Shown: positions 1-8,339 of the stretch, one piece after another | How positions within the stretch are numbered: position 1 is the first letter of the stretch | How the letters are laid out: every line of letters begins with the position of its first letter | DNA from: UBA12481 sp012523435 | GTDB lineage: Bacteria > Bacteroidota > Bacteroidia > Bacteroidales > UBA12481 | Reading direction: 5' to 3' | Length of the DNA: 64,000 nucleotides | Assembly (NCBI GenBank): GCA_028686135.1 | Contig: JAQUCP010000002.1 | Coordinates: 1 to 64,000, forward strand | Translations under genes and position numbers: made by a program | Notes under the pieces: generated by a model | Seen by the model: only the letters and a program-made list of their open reading frames with translations | What the model was told of the DNA's origin: nothing | The model's database searches: none

Positions 1-35
1 GTACTGATTTTCAACATAATACATCGCATCTAAAA

Positions 36-77
36 CCTCACACCTCGCACCTCACACCTCACACCTCACACCTCACA
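36..77. repeat. heptanucleotide tandem repeat, six copies of CCTCACA
   Basis: Six head-to-tail copies of the 7-base unit CCTCACA; copy two (43-49) has one A-to-G change. The tract lies just past the stop codon of the symporter gene (stop at 87-89, minus strand). On the transcribed strand it reads as repeated TGTGAGG. It is not translated and forms no obvious hairpin. Similar 7- and 8-base tracts occur at 18758-18792 and 35197-35241, which suggests a family of short tandemly repeated sequences in this genome. Confidence 0.85.
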
Positions 78-86
78 CCCTCTTCT

Positions 87-2201
87 CTATCTCCCCCCAA
101 CCGTCACCACCACCCACAGCAGGAGAATTACCAGGCCAACGAGCACCCAGCTCCCGAAGAACCCAAGGTAGTCAGACTTTTTCCATTTTCGGAATTCCCA
201 TTGAGAGTGGGGGAACATTTTCTCTTTCTCGAATTGTCCGGGATCGGATTCTCCCCGTGCGAGAGCTGCCAGATCTTCTTCCGGGGTTGCCTGAACCGGG
301 GTGTGGAGCTTAACAAAAAACTTATCAAGAAGATGTTTAGGTACAGGTTTAGTAAAGAAGGAGATGAGGAAGAGCAGCAGGAATGGGAAGAAGGCATCAA
401 AAAGGAAGCGTAAGGCCACCAGTTGTGCTTTGGAGAGATGAGTCAGGTCGAATCCAAACCAGCTGATGACCCAGATTTCTGCATGAAATCGATCGATTCC
501 AACTTTCGGTGAGTTAGGATCATCGGGATTGTCCCGAGAAACTTTGTCGAAGAAAATTCCTACAGGGGCGACAGTGACATCTTTCTCGATTTTTTCACCC
601 ACCACGGTGGCCAGTCCGGCATCGACATCAGTCTGGAGGGCTTTGGTGCGTATGGTTGTTTCCCGGGGGAGTGTTTCCGCCACCATGGCCGGGTTATGTT
701 TGATGGAGTCAATTTCCGGGAATACATTAGGAATGACGGCGTAGATGACCAAGCAGATAGAGAACTGTACAATTACAGCCCACTTGGTTACCCGCCGCCA
801 GATAAACCCCAGCCAGATAGAAGCTCCGAAGATGGCAGGAATGGAGATGATGTACTGGAAGAGTTCGAGGAGGTTATCAACCACGAGTGCGATCCCGATT
901 CCACCGAGGAGGGTAATACCAATGACGATTCGCCCGACGGTCAGATAGTGGTCTTCTGAACGATTGGGTACCAATGGTTTGTATAGGTTTCGGATGAATA
1001 GGGCGGCATAGGAAATAGACGTTGCGCTGAGTGTTGACATATTAGCAGCCAGGATACCTGCCAGCATGAGTCCGATTGCACCTGGCACCAACAGGTCGTT
1101 AGTCATGAATCCCCAGATCAGGTCGGGGTCACTCAGTTTGCCTCCATAAATGGCTATAGCCAGGAGTCCGGCCAGTGCCCAAAAGATCATGATGACTCGT
1201 TTGGTGAACATCCCGCCGATCATACCGATTCGGGCTGTTGTTTCATTGGTGGCAGAACCAGCTGTCTGCATACCGGTTACCACTGCCACGATTGATACCA
1301 GGTTTGCCAGTGCCATCGCCACGATGGTGTACCAGGCATATTCGCTCATTGTAGTGGATCCGAACAGCTGGAACATATAATCCGGTACAGTAGCATGCAG
1401 CCCGCCAAAGCCGCCCACCTTTATCAGGGCTGCCGGAATGAGAATCATTGAAAATGTCAGAATTAGGATGCCCTGGATAGCATCCGTAATCGCAGCTGCA
1501 CGAAATCCTCCCATCATGGTATAGACTCCAACTACCAGAGCATAGATAAAATAGAACCAGATTTCGTGGGTGTACGAATGAAAGGACTTCAACTCGCCTT
1601 TTTTGTTTTTATCGTTCAGCTGGTCGAACCTAACCTGTTCCTCTTCGGTGAGACCTTGCGTCAGCTGCTGTCGAAGTGCTTGGAATTCAGTGAATTCAGC
1701 AACACTTTGTTTTTGTTCTGGTGTACAAGCCTCAATCGGTTTAGGGGTCATTGCCACCATAGTTTTTGCGGCTACCATATAGCCAACACCGCCTCCCAGA
1801 AGGGCCATCAACAGCGTGAAAACAGCGTAGGAGGCGCCCAGAAATTTGCTGTTAAAGCGTTCAGTGAAGTAGTCGCCGATGGTGGTTAATCGGACGCGCC
1901 GGAAGAAGAACGTAGAGAACCAGTAAAAGGGGGTTAGGAAAAGAACCAGGAACTGTATCCACATGCCTCCTATTCCTTGGCGGTACACCTCTCGGGAGAC
2001 AGCCACTGCTTGGTCGGCATTGGTGGAGCATCCGAAGTTCAGAAAGAACTGGTACACCTTACCCAGTTTTCGTCCGGCAAGAAAGAAATCATCGGTGTTT
2101 TTGTTTTTCTTCTGTGCCTGCCTGCCGATCCACAGCATCACGGCGATAAAGAGAAGAATAATGATCAGGTCAATCGTGTTTAATCCTAGGATCATAACCA
2201 T
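87..2201 (-). CDS. sodium:solute symporter (SSS family) transporter
   Basis: An inner-membrane secondary transporter of the sodium:solute symporter family; the substrate cannot be read from sequence. The 704-residue protein has about 13 hydrophobic segments, starting at residues 7-25. It shows the family pattern DDFFLAGRKLG near residue 37, a Gly-rich helix around 130-145 (ALLGGGVGYMVAAK) and NMSTLSATS around 385. It is longer than the usual ~500-550 residues because of two hydrophilic insertions, about 150-212 (charged, Glu/Gln-rich) and 490-590. The ATG overlaps the end of the upstream YdcF-like gene by 10 bases, so the two are probably translationally coupled. Sugar or sialic-acid-type transport is common among long Bacteroidota members, but that is inference. 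Confidence 0.88.
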   Translation of the reverse strand: MVMILGLNTIDLIIILLFIAVMLWIGRQAQKKNKNTDDFFLAGRKLGKVYQFFLNFGCSTNADQAVAVSREVYRQGIGGMWIQFLVLFLTPFYWFSTFFFRRVRLTTIGDYFTERFNSKFLGASYAVFTLLMALLGGGVGYMVAAKTMVAMTPKPIEACTPEQKQSVAEFTEFQALRQQLTQGLTEEEQVRFDQLNDKNKKGELKSFHSYTHEIWFYFIYALVVGVYTMMGGFRAAAITDAIQGILILTFSMILIPAALIKVGGFGGLHATVPDYMFQLFGSTTMSEYAWYTIVAMALANLVSIVAVVTGMQTAGSATNETTARIGMIGGMFTKRVIMIFWALAGLLAIAIYGGKLSDPDLIWGFMTNDLLVPGAIGLMLAGILAANMSTLSATSISYAALFIRNLYKPLVPNRSEDHYLTVGRIVIGITLLGGIGIALVVDNLLELFQYIISIPAIFGASIWLGFIWRRVTKWAVIVQFSICLVIYAVIPNVFPEIDSIKHNPAMVAETLPRETTIRTKALQTDVDAGLATVVGEKIEKDVTVAPVGIFFDKVSRDNPDDPNSPKVGIDRFHAEIWVISWFGFDLTHLSKAQLVALRFLFDAFFPFLLLFLISFFTKPVPKHLLDKFFVKLHTPVQATPEEDLAALARGESDPGQFEKEKMFPHSQWEFRKWKKSDYLGFFGSWVLVGLVILLLWVVVTVGGR

Positions 2202-2905
2202 CCTTTTAGTTTATAATAAATAAGAGCAAGATATTCCCGGACAACAAGACGCTCGTAGTGCAACTGTGTCCAGAAATGGTATCGTATTCCCAATTTTCGA
2301 CCAATCCTCGGAATTCCCGCTTGATTCCCTCCGAGATTCTCATCCGCAAACTCCAATGGTACATCGTTGGGGTTCTCAAAGGCGGGTACTCCCCATAACT
2401 CATCGAATCCAACCTTTTTTAGGGTTAAGAGTGATCGTTTCATATGTTCGGGAGAGGTTACGACAGCTGCCGGCAAACTCCCTCCTGTCATCTCAAATAA
2501 TCGTAAAGCCTGGGATCTGGTATTGGTTCCGATGGGTTCAAATTGTATCCGTTCTTCCTGAATGCCACGGATAATCAATTCATTCTTAATTTGTTGTGCC
2601 GAACTCTCCTGGTTGGATAAGTCGGATGGAAGGGCAATAATTAGATCAGCATCCTGATAATGATTGCCAAGTCTGGCGGCATACCATGCTCGTATCAGAT
2701 TGGATTCGGAGGGCATACCTCCACCACCAAGAAGAATTATGACTTGGGGTTTGATTTCTAATCCCGACTTGCTGGTTCCAAGCTGTTGATGAAGGTAGAA
2801 AGGTAGGGGTGTCAAGGCCAGGAGGATGGGAACCAGGGCCGTGAATGACATGATAACCAGAATTGTAAAGACGACCCGGTGGATCAGCCTTCCAGACTTC
2901 TTCAT
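2192..2905 (-). CDS. YdcF/SanA/ElyC-like (DUF218) envelope protein
   Basis: A DUF218-family protein: a single N-terminal membrane anchor (VVFTILVIMSFTALVPILLAL) and a Rossmann-like domain beginning PQVIILLGGGG. The family signature continues with an Arg/Ala helix, an ALPSD strand, a Gly-Ile motif (IRGIQEERIQFEP) and GTNTRSQA before the last third. E. coli SanA and ElyC of this family affect envelope integrity and peptidoglycan or lipid-carrier metabolism, but the chemistry is not established. I place the start at the ATG giving MKKSGRLIHR; an in-frame ATG 48 bases upstream (2953) is also possible. The 3' end overlaps the symporter start by 10 bases. Which of the two genes depends on the other is unknown. 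Confidence 0.8.
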   Translation of the reverse strand: MKKSGRLIHRVVFTILVIMSFTALVPILLALTPLPFYLHQQLGTSKSGLEIKPQVIILLGGGGMPSESNLIRAWYAARLGNHYQDADLIIALPSDLSNQESSAQQIKNELIIRGIQEERIQFEPIGTNTRSQALRLFEMTGGSLPAAVVTSPEHMKRSLLTLKKVGFDELWGVPAFENPNDVPLEFADENLGGNQAGIPRIGRKLGIRYHFWTQLHYERLVVREYLALIYYKLKGWL

Positions 2906-3005
2906 AAAAGGACTTGTGATAGGCCTTAAAGTTAAAAAAATCGCGACATTCATTGATATTCATGAGCCTGATTTCATTAAACTTCAAATGTGCCGGAAAT
3001 CGACC

Positions 3006-4025
3006 TCACCACTTAATAAACTTCAAATCCCGAGTGTAGCTGCCTGAGGCCAAGGTGTCAAGCGAGCGCTGGTCCAATTTTAAATTATCCAATACCGAGG
3101 ATGTTTTCAAAGCAAAAAGCCCAATCCCATTATGAAAACAATTCCAAAGCTGATAACCATTCTCATTGTCTGAAAAATAGGTATCCATGAACACCTTCAT
3201 GGGTTGACTGGCAACGAACAGACGTAAATCAAGAGAAATAAACTTTCGCTGAACTACATCATCCGAATCGGGAATACTTTGGGCTAATCGCTTAAAGAAC
3301 AAAGATTGATTGATTAAATAAGTTGTTGGACCGGTTTGAACTGGAATATTCGAGCAAATGCTGAAATCAATAGACTTGGATGTAACATCATTGCTCTCTT
3401 CAGAATAGCGGAATGTGCAGCCCAAATCATAAAAAAGTTTCTGAGATGAGTAAAACTGGATCCGATAGGGAACGGTATCACAGATGTTAAATGTATTGTA
3501 GCCCCGCACCGGAAATGTAATAGAAGGATGATCCAAATTGGAATTGATCCGTGCGTAAGTCGAATTCGACTGATCCCCATAATCGATCACTATTCGTAAA
3601 TACTCGAACCATCTATCAGGTGTGCTTTCGTAAAATGGCTGACCAAAAAAATCCCCCATAACCTCCATGGAGGCAAACGAGCACCCGGCGTCAGAAGCAA
3701 ATATCCCTGAATCTCTGGTGTCTGAAACAGGAATAAACTCAGTACTCCAAATAGGATAACTTGATTTCCATGCTTCCATGGTAATTTTGGCATTTTTGAA
3801 AGAAATAACATCCGGATCTTTTGCCATCTCATATGCGCTTCGATCACCCGCAAAGGTTTTTGTAAGTAACACCTTATATACTGAGTCCCTCACATCTATC
3901 ACGCAATATACAACCGGAACCGATTCTGCTCCTGTTAAGATATCCAACTCGTCGGAACAAGATGAAACTCCAATAAGTCCTAGAAAAGAGAACAGAAGAA
4001 ATGTTTTTATTACCGGTTTTTTCAT
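3006..4025 (-). CDS. exported lipoprotein of unknown function (DUF4249-like N-terminus)
   Basis: A lipoprotein: basic N-terminus, hydrophobic core and a lipobox ending SSC, so the mature protein would be acylated at that Cys. The first mature segment (ESVPVVYCVIDVRDSV, then VLLTKTFAG) resembles Bacteroidota lipoproteins annotated DUF4249 or similar, which often sit with outer-membrane receptors; no receptor is present here. No catalytic motif is visible. The start at 4025 (MKKPVIKTF) is preferred over the ATG 15 bases upstream because it forms an ATGA overlap with the stop of the upstream FISUMP gene, a sign of coupled translation. About 339 residues. Family assignment rests on a short stretch and is tentative. 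Confidence 0.7.
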   Translation of the reverse strand: MKKPVIKTFLLFSFLGLIGVSSCSDELDILTGAESVPVVYCVIDVRDSVYKVLLTKTFAGDRSAYEMAKDPDVISFKNAKITMEAWKSSYPIWSTEFIPVSDTRDSGIFASDAGCSFASMEVMGDFFGQPFYESTPDRWFEYLRIVIDYGDQSNSTYARINSNLDHPSITFPVRGYNTFNICDTVPYRIQFYSSQKLFYDLGCTFRYSEESNDVTSKSIDFSICSNIPVQTGPTTYLINQSLFFKRLAQSIPDSDDVVQRKFISLDLRLFVASQPMKVFMDTYFSDNENGYQLWNCFHNGIGLFALKTSSVLDNLKLDQRSLDTLASGSYTRDLKFIKW

Positions 4026-4978
4026 TCCTCTTTGATACACCTCAAGGTTTTTGCTAAAATCAAATCAGCTCTCAAAAAAAATTCTTCGTATCCGTGTGCA
4101 GAAATCCAAAATCCAACGGTTGATCCCCTGGGATGAAATACTACTTCACCCAATTGGATATCTCCGGGTCCCTTCCATATATAATCACTGGTCCAGAACC
4201 CATTGTTAGTATCCAGGCTCACCACGTAATAATCTGACTCCCTAAATCCCGTCAAAGTATTACCAGTCTGCAGATTTAATTCAGCCAAGCCATTGAACCC
4301 ATATAAACGTGTTGCATAGAGCATCGGAAACCCCTCCAATAGTACATTCCATTCGGCCATTGAAGGTATATGCCAGCCGGGTGGACAAATTCCTTGTTGG
4401 TGAAGGTAATTATGGTTCATCGCCTCTCTCCAATCATACAATCCACAAACCGTATCAGTGAAACTGGGGTTAACATAATGGTATTGTTCAACAATCCCAT
4501 TATTGGCCTGGTTTTCCATCGGATCAATCACCTTACCATAATTCAAATTTTCGCACATCCACCAATACCCCCTAAACTTTGCAATTCTATAAACTCTACC
4601 ATCCCGCGGGTCGGTCATAGTTGAGATATCCTGATTCCTGCCAAAGGTTGAAACCACTACCGAGGCCGTATCGGCAATTCCGGCATAATCTGATACTTCT
4701 ACCACAACCTTGTGCATCCCTGGTACCAGAAACCGATGGCCAATGCCCGATTCGGGATTACGATCCGTATCCCAAATGCCATCTGCTTCAAAATCCCAGC
4801 GATAGGACAATCCAGATCGAAACCCCCTATTATTAACCGATTTACTGGCGTCGAGTTCAAAAAGAACAGAGGTGTCGGCAACAGTTGGGAAAACAGAACA
4901 TATTGCCATTGGAGGTAAACGATCTTTTTGGCAAGAGGCCAGAATCAAGACAGCTAATATCCAAAACCCATTTCTCAT
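4022..4978 (-). CDS. lipoprotein with PKD-like and FISUMP domains
   Basis: A surface or periplasmic lipoprotein. The signal peptide ends in the lipobox LASC at residues 13-16. Residues ~25-110 form an Ig/PKD-like domain (LDASKSVNNRG, YRWDFEADGIWD, HKVVVEVSD). Residues ~120-318 are a FISUMP domain (Fibrobacter succinogenes major paralogous domain), shown by DGRVYRIAKFRGYWWMCENL, GLYDWREAMN and ICPPGWHIPSMAEWNVL, ending with a KTLRCIKEE strand. FISUMP proteins are abundant and often paralogous in Bacteroidota; their role is not known and adhesion or substrate binding is a guess. The gene is in an apparent operon with the next lipoprotein (ATGA overlap at 4022-4025) and is preceded by a short hairpin at 4998-5020. 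Confidence 0.85.
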   Translation of the reverse strand: MRNGFWILAVLILASCQKDRLPPMAICSVFPTVADTSVLFELDASKSVNNRGFRSGLSYRWDFEADGIWDTDRNPESGIGHRFLVPGMHKVVVEVSDYAGIADTASVVVSTFGRNQDISTMTDPRDGRVYRIAKFRGYWWMCENLNYGKVIDPMENQANNGIVEQYHYVNPSFTDTVCGLYDWREAMNHNYLHQQGICPPGWHIPSMAEWNVLLEGFPMLYATRLYGFNGLAELNLQTGNTLTGFRESDYYVVSLDTNNGFWTSDYIWKGPGDIQLGEVVFHPRGSTVGFWISAHGYEEFFLRADLILAKTLRCIKEE

Positions 4979-4997
4979 CGGTGAAATATTATCAATC

Positions 4998-5020
4998 CAG
5001 GCCAGTTAATACCTGGCCTG
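4998..5020 (-). terminator. intergenic hairpin, weak terminator or attenuator candidate
   Basis: A perfect 8-base inverted repeat (CAGGCCAG, 7-base loop, CTGGCCTG) between the stop of the small exported protein (5033) and the start of the FISUMP lipoprotein (4978). On the transcribed strand it is not followed by a clear U-run, so it is not a textbook intrinsic terminator. It could protect the upstream mRNA or weaken read-through. Confidence 0.45.
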
Positions 5021-5032
5021 CCTCGCAAATCT

Positions 5033-5484
5033 CTATTCTTCAATAGGAACTTCAAAACTACCAAGATCAAACATGGCGAACTCAATCTGGACCAAGTAAT
5101 TATCCACAACAGTCTTTGTGCAGATAGTTAATTCAGAATTACCACTTCCAATGATCTCCCAGGGTGATGAGGAAGTCTTTTTGCCCCAAACNNNNNNNNN
5201 NNNNNNNNNNNNNNNNNNNNNNNNNNNNNNNNNNNNNNNNNNNNNNNNNNNNNNNNNNNNNNNNNNNNNNNNNNNNNNNNNNNNNNNNNNNGATCAAACA
5301 TGGCGAACTCAATCTGGACCAAGTAATTATCCACAACAGTCTTTGTGCAGATAGTTAATTCAGAATTACCACTTCCAATGATCTCCCAGGGTGATGAGGA
5401 AGTCTTTTTGCCCCAAACCGTACTATAAAATGGAAGACAGTAAATAACACATAGAAGAGCGATTCTAACAAAAATTGATTTCAT
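5033..5484 (-). CDS. small exported protein of unknown function, interrupted by an assembly gap
   Basis: The reading frame starts at 5484 with a signal peptide (MKSIFVRIALLCVIYCLPF, cleavage probably after TVWG) and runs into the 100-N gap. The 127 bases on either side of the gap are identical, so the gap is probably an artefact. Merging the two copies gives one continuous protein of about 74 residues: signal peptide, a short domain (WEIIGSGNSELTICTK, VQIEFAMFD) and the end LGSFEVPIEE followed by a stop at 5033-5035. The translation across the Ns in the raw sequence has no meaning. No family is recognised. It is the first gene of a minus-strand run with the two lipoproteins. Confidence 0.6.
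5065..5191. repeat. left copy of a 127-base duplication flanking the gap
   Basis: Identical base for base to 5292-5418. It ends directly at the Ns. Because 127 is a common largest k-mer size in de Bruijn assemblers, the pair is most simply the shared end of two contigs that a scaffolder failed to merge. Confidence 0.9.
5192..5291. other. assembly gap of exactly 100 Ns
   Basis: One hundred Ns, a conventional scaffold spacer rather than a measured distance. The flanks are the same 127 bases in direct orientation, so the true gap is likely minus 127 bases, i.e. no missing sequence. Confidence 0.97.
5292..5418. repeat. right copy of the 127-base duplication flanking the gap
   Basis: Identical to 5065-5191, beginning at the first base after the Ns. 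It carries the N-terminal half of the small exported protein's reading frame in the correct frame to continue into the left flank once the copies are merged. Confidence 0.9.
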
Positions 5485-5693
5485 GACCAAAAAATTTTCA
5501 AAATAAAACAACTCTTACTAAGAACCAGCTGGCCAAGCTGGCAAGTGGGGATTTTAGTTGATGTTGTCCTTTTGTGGCCTAGTCGAAAATACTTAAGCCA
5601 ATCACCATTTCCAAATGTTTGACAAAAATTTTAATATCAGTCTGTAGCACTTTGGATCGTAAGTCCGTCTTAAAGAAAAGTTTTACCTGACTC

Positions 5694-8339
5694 ATGAGCC
5701 TGAAGTTAGACCTTCTTGTTGTTCTCCTGTTGGTTGTGCCTTTCACGCTGCCAGCCCAGGAAAACAAGTACCCCAAAAAAGTTCACCATGCCGCCCGACT
5801 GACGGATGGTCCGCCTCATATTGATGGTCGGCTGGATGAACCGATGTGGTTGAATGCGAACCGTGGAAGTGATTTTATCCAACATGAACCATCTGAGGGG
5901 AAGGCCCCTTCCCAAAAGACCGAATTTGCCATTGTTTTCGATGAAAATAACCTGTATGTAGGCATCTGGGCTTATGATACGCATCCCGACAGCATATCCC
6001 GTAGGCTGACTCGCCGCGATCAGGTTGATGGCGATATTGTCGGCGTGGAGATTGATAGCTACCATGACCATCGAACCTCCTTTGGGTTTTGGGTGTCGGC
6101 TAGTGGGGTAAAAATGGATCGGATTGCGACGGACGATGGGCGAACGGAGGATGATACCTGGGACCCGATCTGGTACGTGCAATCTGCGATCACTCAGGAG
6201 GGATGGACTGCCGAGATGCGAATTCCGCTATCTCAGTTGCGGTTTAGTGAAGACAATGATTCCGGATGGGGATTTAATGTCTTACGATCGGTGTTTAGGG
6301 TCGAGGAGACCTCCCTATGGCAGCCGGTTCCACGGAATGCATCGGGAATGGTCAGCTATTATGGGGATCTGATTGGTGTCAGCGGAATAAAACCCCGGAA
6401 ACAGGCAGATATCACCCCTTATGTGGTTGGTTCTGTTGTGACCGATCGTGTGATCGAAGGTAATCCTTATGCTAAAAAGGGTACAGGATTTCAATATAAT
6501 GCTGGCCTGGATTCGAAAATAGGGATTACCAATAATGTCACTTTGGATCTAACCATCAACCCTGATTTCGGACAGGTGGAAGCCGATCCATCGGAAGTCA
6601 ACTTGACTGCTTACGAAACCTTTTTTCAGGAGAAACGTCCATTTTTCATCGAAGGTCGAAGTATTCTGAGTATGTCGCTGATGTTCGGAGATGGTGATCT
6701 TGCTGATGAAAACATGTTCTATACCCGCCGAGTAGGCCGTAGGCCACAGGGTAGCCCTACCATCGAGGAGGGTGAGTATATCCATCAACCGGAGTTTACC
6801 ACCATCCTCGCAGCAGCGAAAATCACTGGGAAAACAGAGAAAGGCCTTTCTTTCGGATTAATGGAGAGCATCACCCAAAACGAGGTCGCGGAAATGGACC
6901 TGGATGGGGAGAAACGATATGAAACAGTCGAACCCCTAACTAATTATCTTGTAGGAAGTATCCATAAGGATTATAATGATGGTAATACCGTGATATCTGG
7001 TATCTTAACCGCCACCAACCGGAAGCTCGAAGATCCCCTGACGGATCAAATCCATCGATCAGCTTATACGGGTGGATTAACCTTTCAGCAGTTCTTTAAG
7101 AACAAGAGTTATATGCTCCTGGTTAAAACCTATACCAGCGATGTCAACGGTACTGCACAAGCTATCGCCCGAACCCAGCAATCTTCCACACATTATTACC
7201 AGAGACCTGACAGAAGGAACTATTTGCTGGATACCACCCGCACCGCCCTCATTGGTAACGGGGGATCCATTTTCTTTGGAAAAATTGGAAATTCTGACTT
7301 CCAGTGGGGTGGGTTCATGAACTGGAAAACTCCGGGCATAAACCTGAATGATGCAGGATTTATACAATCTGCTGATCAATTTATGCCCATCTTTTGGGCA
7401 GGTTATCAGGTTAATGAGCCATTTTGGATTATAAGAAGTTCTAATGTGAATACCAACCATTGGACCGTATTCGATTTTGCCGGTCAATACCAGGGTTACG
7501 GTGGAAACATTAACGGATCGCTCACTTTCCGGAACCTCTGGTCGATGAGTGCGGGCTTAAATTGGGAGACTGAAACCATTGAGACCGGGATGCTGCGGGG
7601 TGGGCCCGCTTTTATCAATCCGGCAGGTCTGTATCCCTGGATTAATCTGAGAACGGATACCAGGAAAAAGCTCAGTGTAAGAGTTTATGAATCAGTTAAT
7701 TTATACGACGAAGGCCATGGATATTATTTCAATACCGAAGTCGAAATCACCTATAAGCCTATTGATGCATTGTCGCTTAGCCTTTCACCTAATTACATGA
7801 AGAACATCTGCAATATGCAGTACATTGGCAAGGCCTCCTTTGGGGATACCCCTCGGTACATTTTTGGACTGATCGATCAGCACGTGGTTGGATTGTCTAT
7901 GCGTGTTAACCTGACCTTGACGCCGAATTTCACGATCCAATATTGGGGGCAGCCGTTTCTAGCCTCCGGGCGCTATGCTGATTTGAAGTATGTGACCGAT
8001 GGTATGGCTGATGAGTATGCCAACCGATATGCGTCTTTCACAGATGATCAGATTGAGTATGATCCTTCGAAGAGTCAATGCCGCGTTGACGAAAATCGTG
8101 ATGGAACAATTGACTATACAGTTGATCACCCTGATTTTAACTTCAAAGAGTTTAAATCCAATCTGGTGTTGCGGTGGGAGTATCGGCCAGGTTCTGTGTT
8201 ATTCCTGGTATGGTCGCAGGATCGAAGTGGATCAGACCCGTTTGGAGATTTCTCTTTCCGGCGGGATGTGTCTGATCTCTATGATATTACTCCGAGAAAT
8301 GTCTTCCTGATTAAATTCTCCTATCGTATCGGCCGATAA
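5694..8339 (+). CDS. CBM9-like / DUF5916 outer-membrane protein
   Basis: An 881-residue exported protein. After a signal peptide (cleavage near TLPAQE) comes a carbohydrate-binding family 9-like domain, residues ~35-215: HIDGRLDEPMWLNA, FAIVFDENNLYVGIWAYD, GFWVSASGVKMD, WTAEMRIPLSQLRF. The rest is a DUF5916 domain predicted as a large beta-barrel (ADITPYVVGSV, LTINPDFGQVEADPSEVNLTA, FFQEKRPFFIEG, ending NVFLIKFSYRIGR with the aromatic or hydrophobic terminal strand expected of outer-membrane proteins). In Bacteroidota and related phyla such proteins are thought to be surface proteins, sometimes near peptidase or polysaccharide genes; ligand unknown. The 3' end overlaps the convergent PAP2-like gene by 19 bases. 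Start ATG 5694 gives a good signal peptide. Confidence 0.88.
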   Translation: MSLKLDLLVVLLLVVPFTLPAQENKYPKKVHHAARLTDGPPHIDGRLDEPMWLNANRGSDFIQHEPSEGKAPSQKTEFAIVFDENNLYVGIWAYDTHPDSISRRLTRRDQVDGDIVGVEIDSYHDHRTSFGFWVSASGVKMDRIATDDGRTEDDTWDPIWYVQSAITQEGWTAEMRIPLSQLRFSEDNDSGWGFNVLRSVFRVEETSLWQPVPRNASGMVSYYGDLIGVSGIKPRKQADITPYVVGSVVTDRVIEGNPYAKKGTGFQYNAGLDSKIGITNNVTLDLTINPDFGQVEADPSEVNLTAYETFFQEKRPFFIEGRSILSMSLMFGDGDLADENMFYTRRVGRRPQGSPTIEEGEYIHQPEFTTILAAAKITGKTEKGLSFGLMESITQNEVAEMDLDGEKRYETVEPLTNYLVGSIHKDYNDGNTVISGILTATNRKLEDPLTDQIHRSAYTGGLTFQQFFKNKSYMLLVKTYTSDVNGTAQAIARTQQSSTHYYQRPDRRNYLLDTTRTALIGNGGSIFFGKIGNSDFQWGGFMNWKTPGINLNDAGFIQSADQFMPIFWAGYQVNEPFWIIRSSNVNTNHWTVFDFAGQYQGYGGNINGSLTFRNLWSMSAGLNWETETIETGMLRGGPAFINPAGLYPWINLRTDTRKKLSVRVYESVNLYDEGHGYYFNTEVEITYKPIDALSLSLSPNYMKNICNMQYIGKASFGDTPRYIFGLIDQHVVGLSMRVNLTLTPNFTIQYWGQPFLASGRYADLKYVTDGMADEYANRYASFTDDQIEYDPSKSQCRVDENRDGTIDYTVDHPDFNFKEFKSNLVLRWEYRPGSVLFLVWSQDRSGSDPFGDFSFRRDVSDLYDITPRNVFLIKFSYRIGR

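Noticed and set aside
696..959. Plus-strand open frames inside the symporter gene
   Set aside because: They are opposite-strand shadows with no start context or family match; the minus-strand transporter is clear across the whole region.
1566..1889. 107-residue plus-strand frame opposite the symporter
   Set aside because: No recognisable domain and fully covered by a well-supported gene on the other strand.
5525..5541. CCAGC/GCTGG inverted repeat before the DUF5916 gene as an operator
   Set aside because: A five-base arm pair with a seven-base loop is expected by chance and has no promoter beside it.
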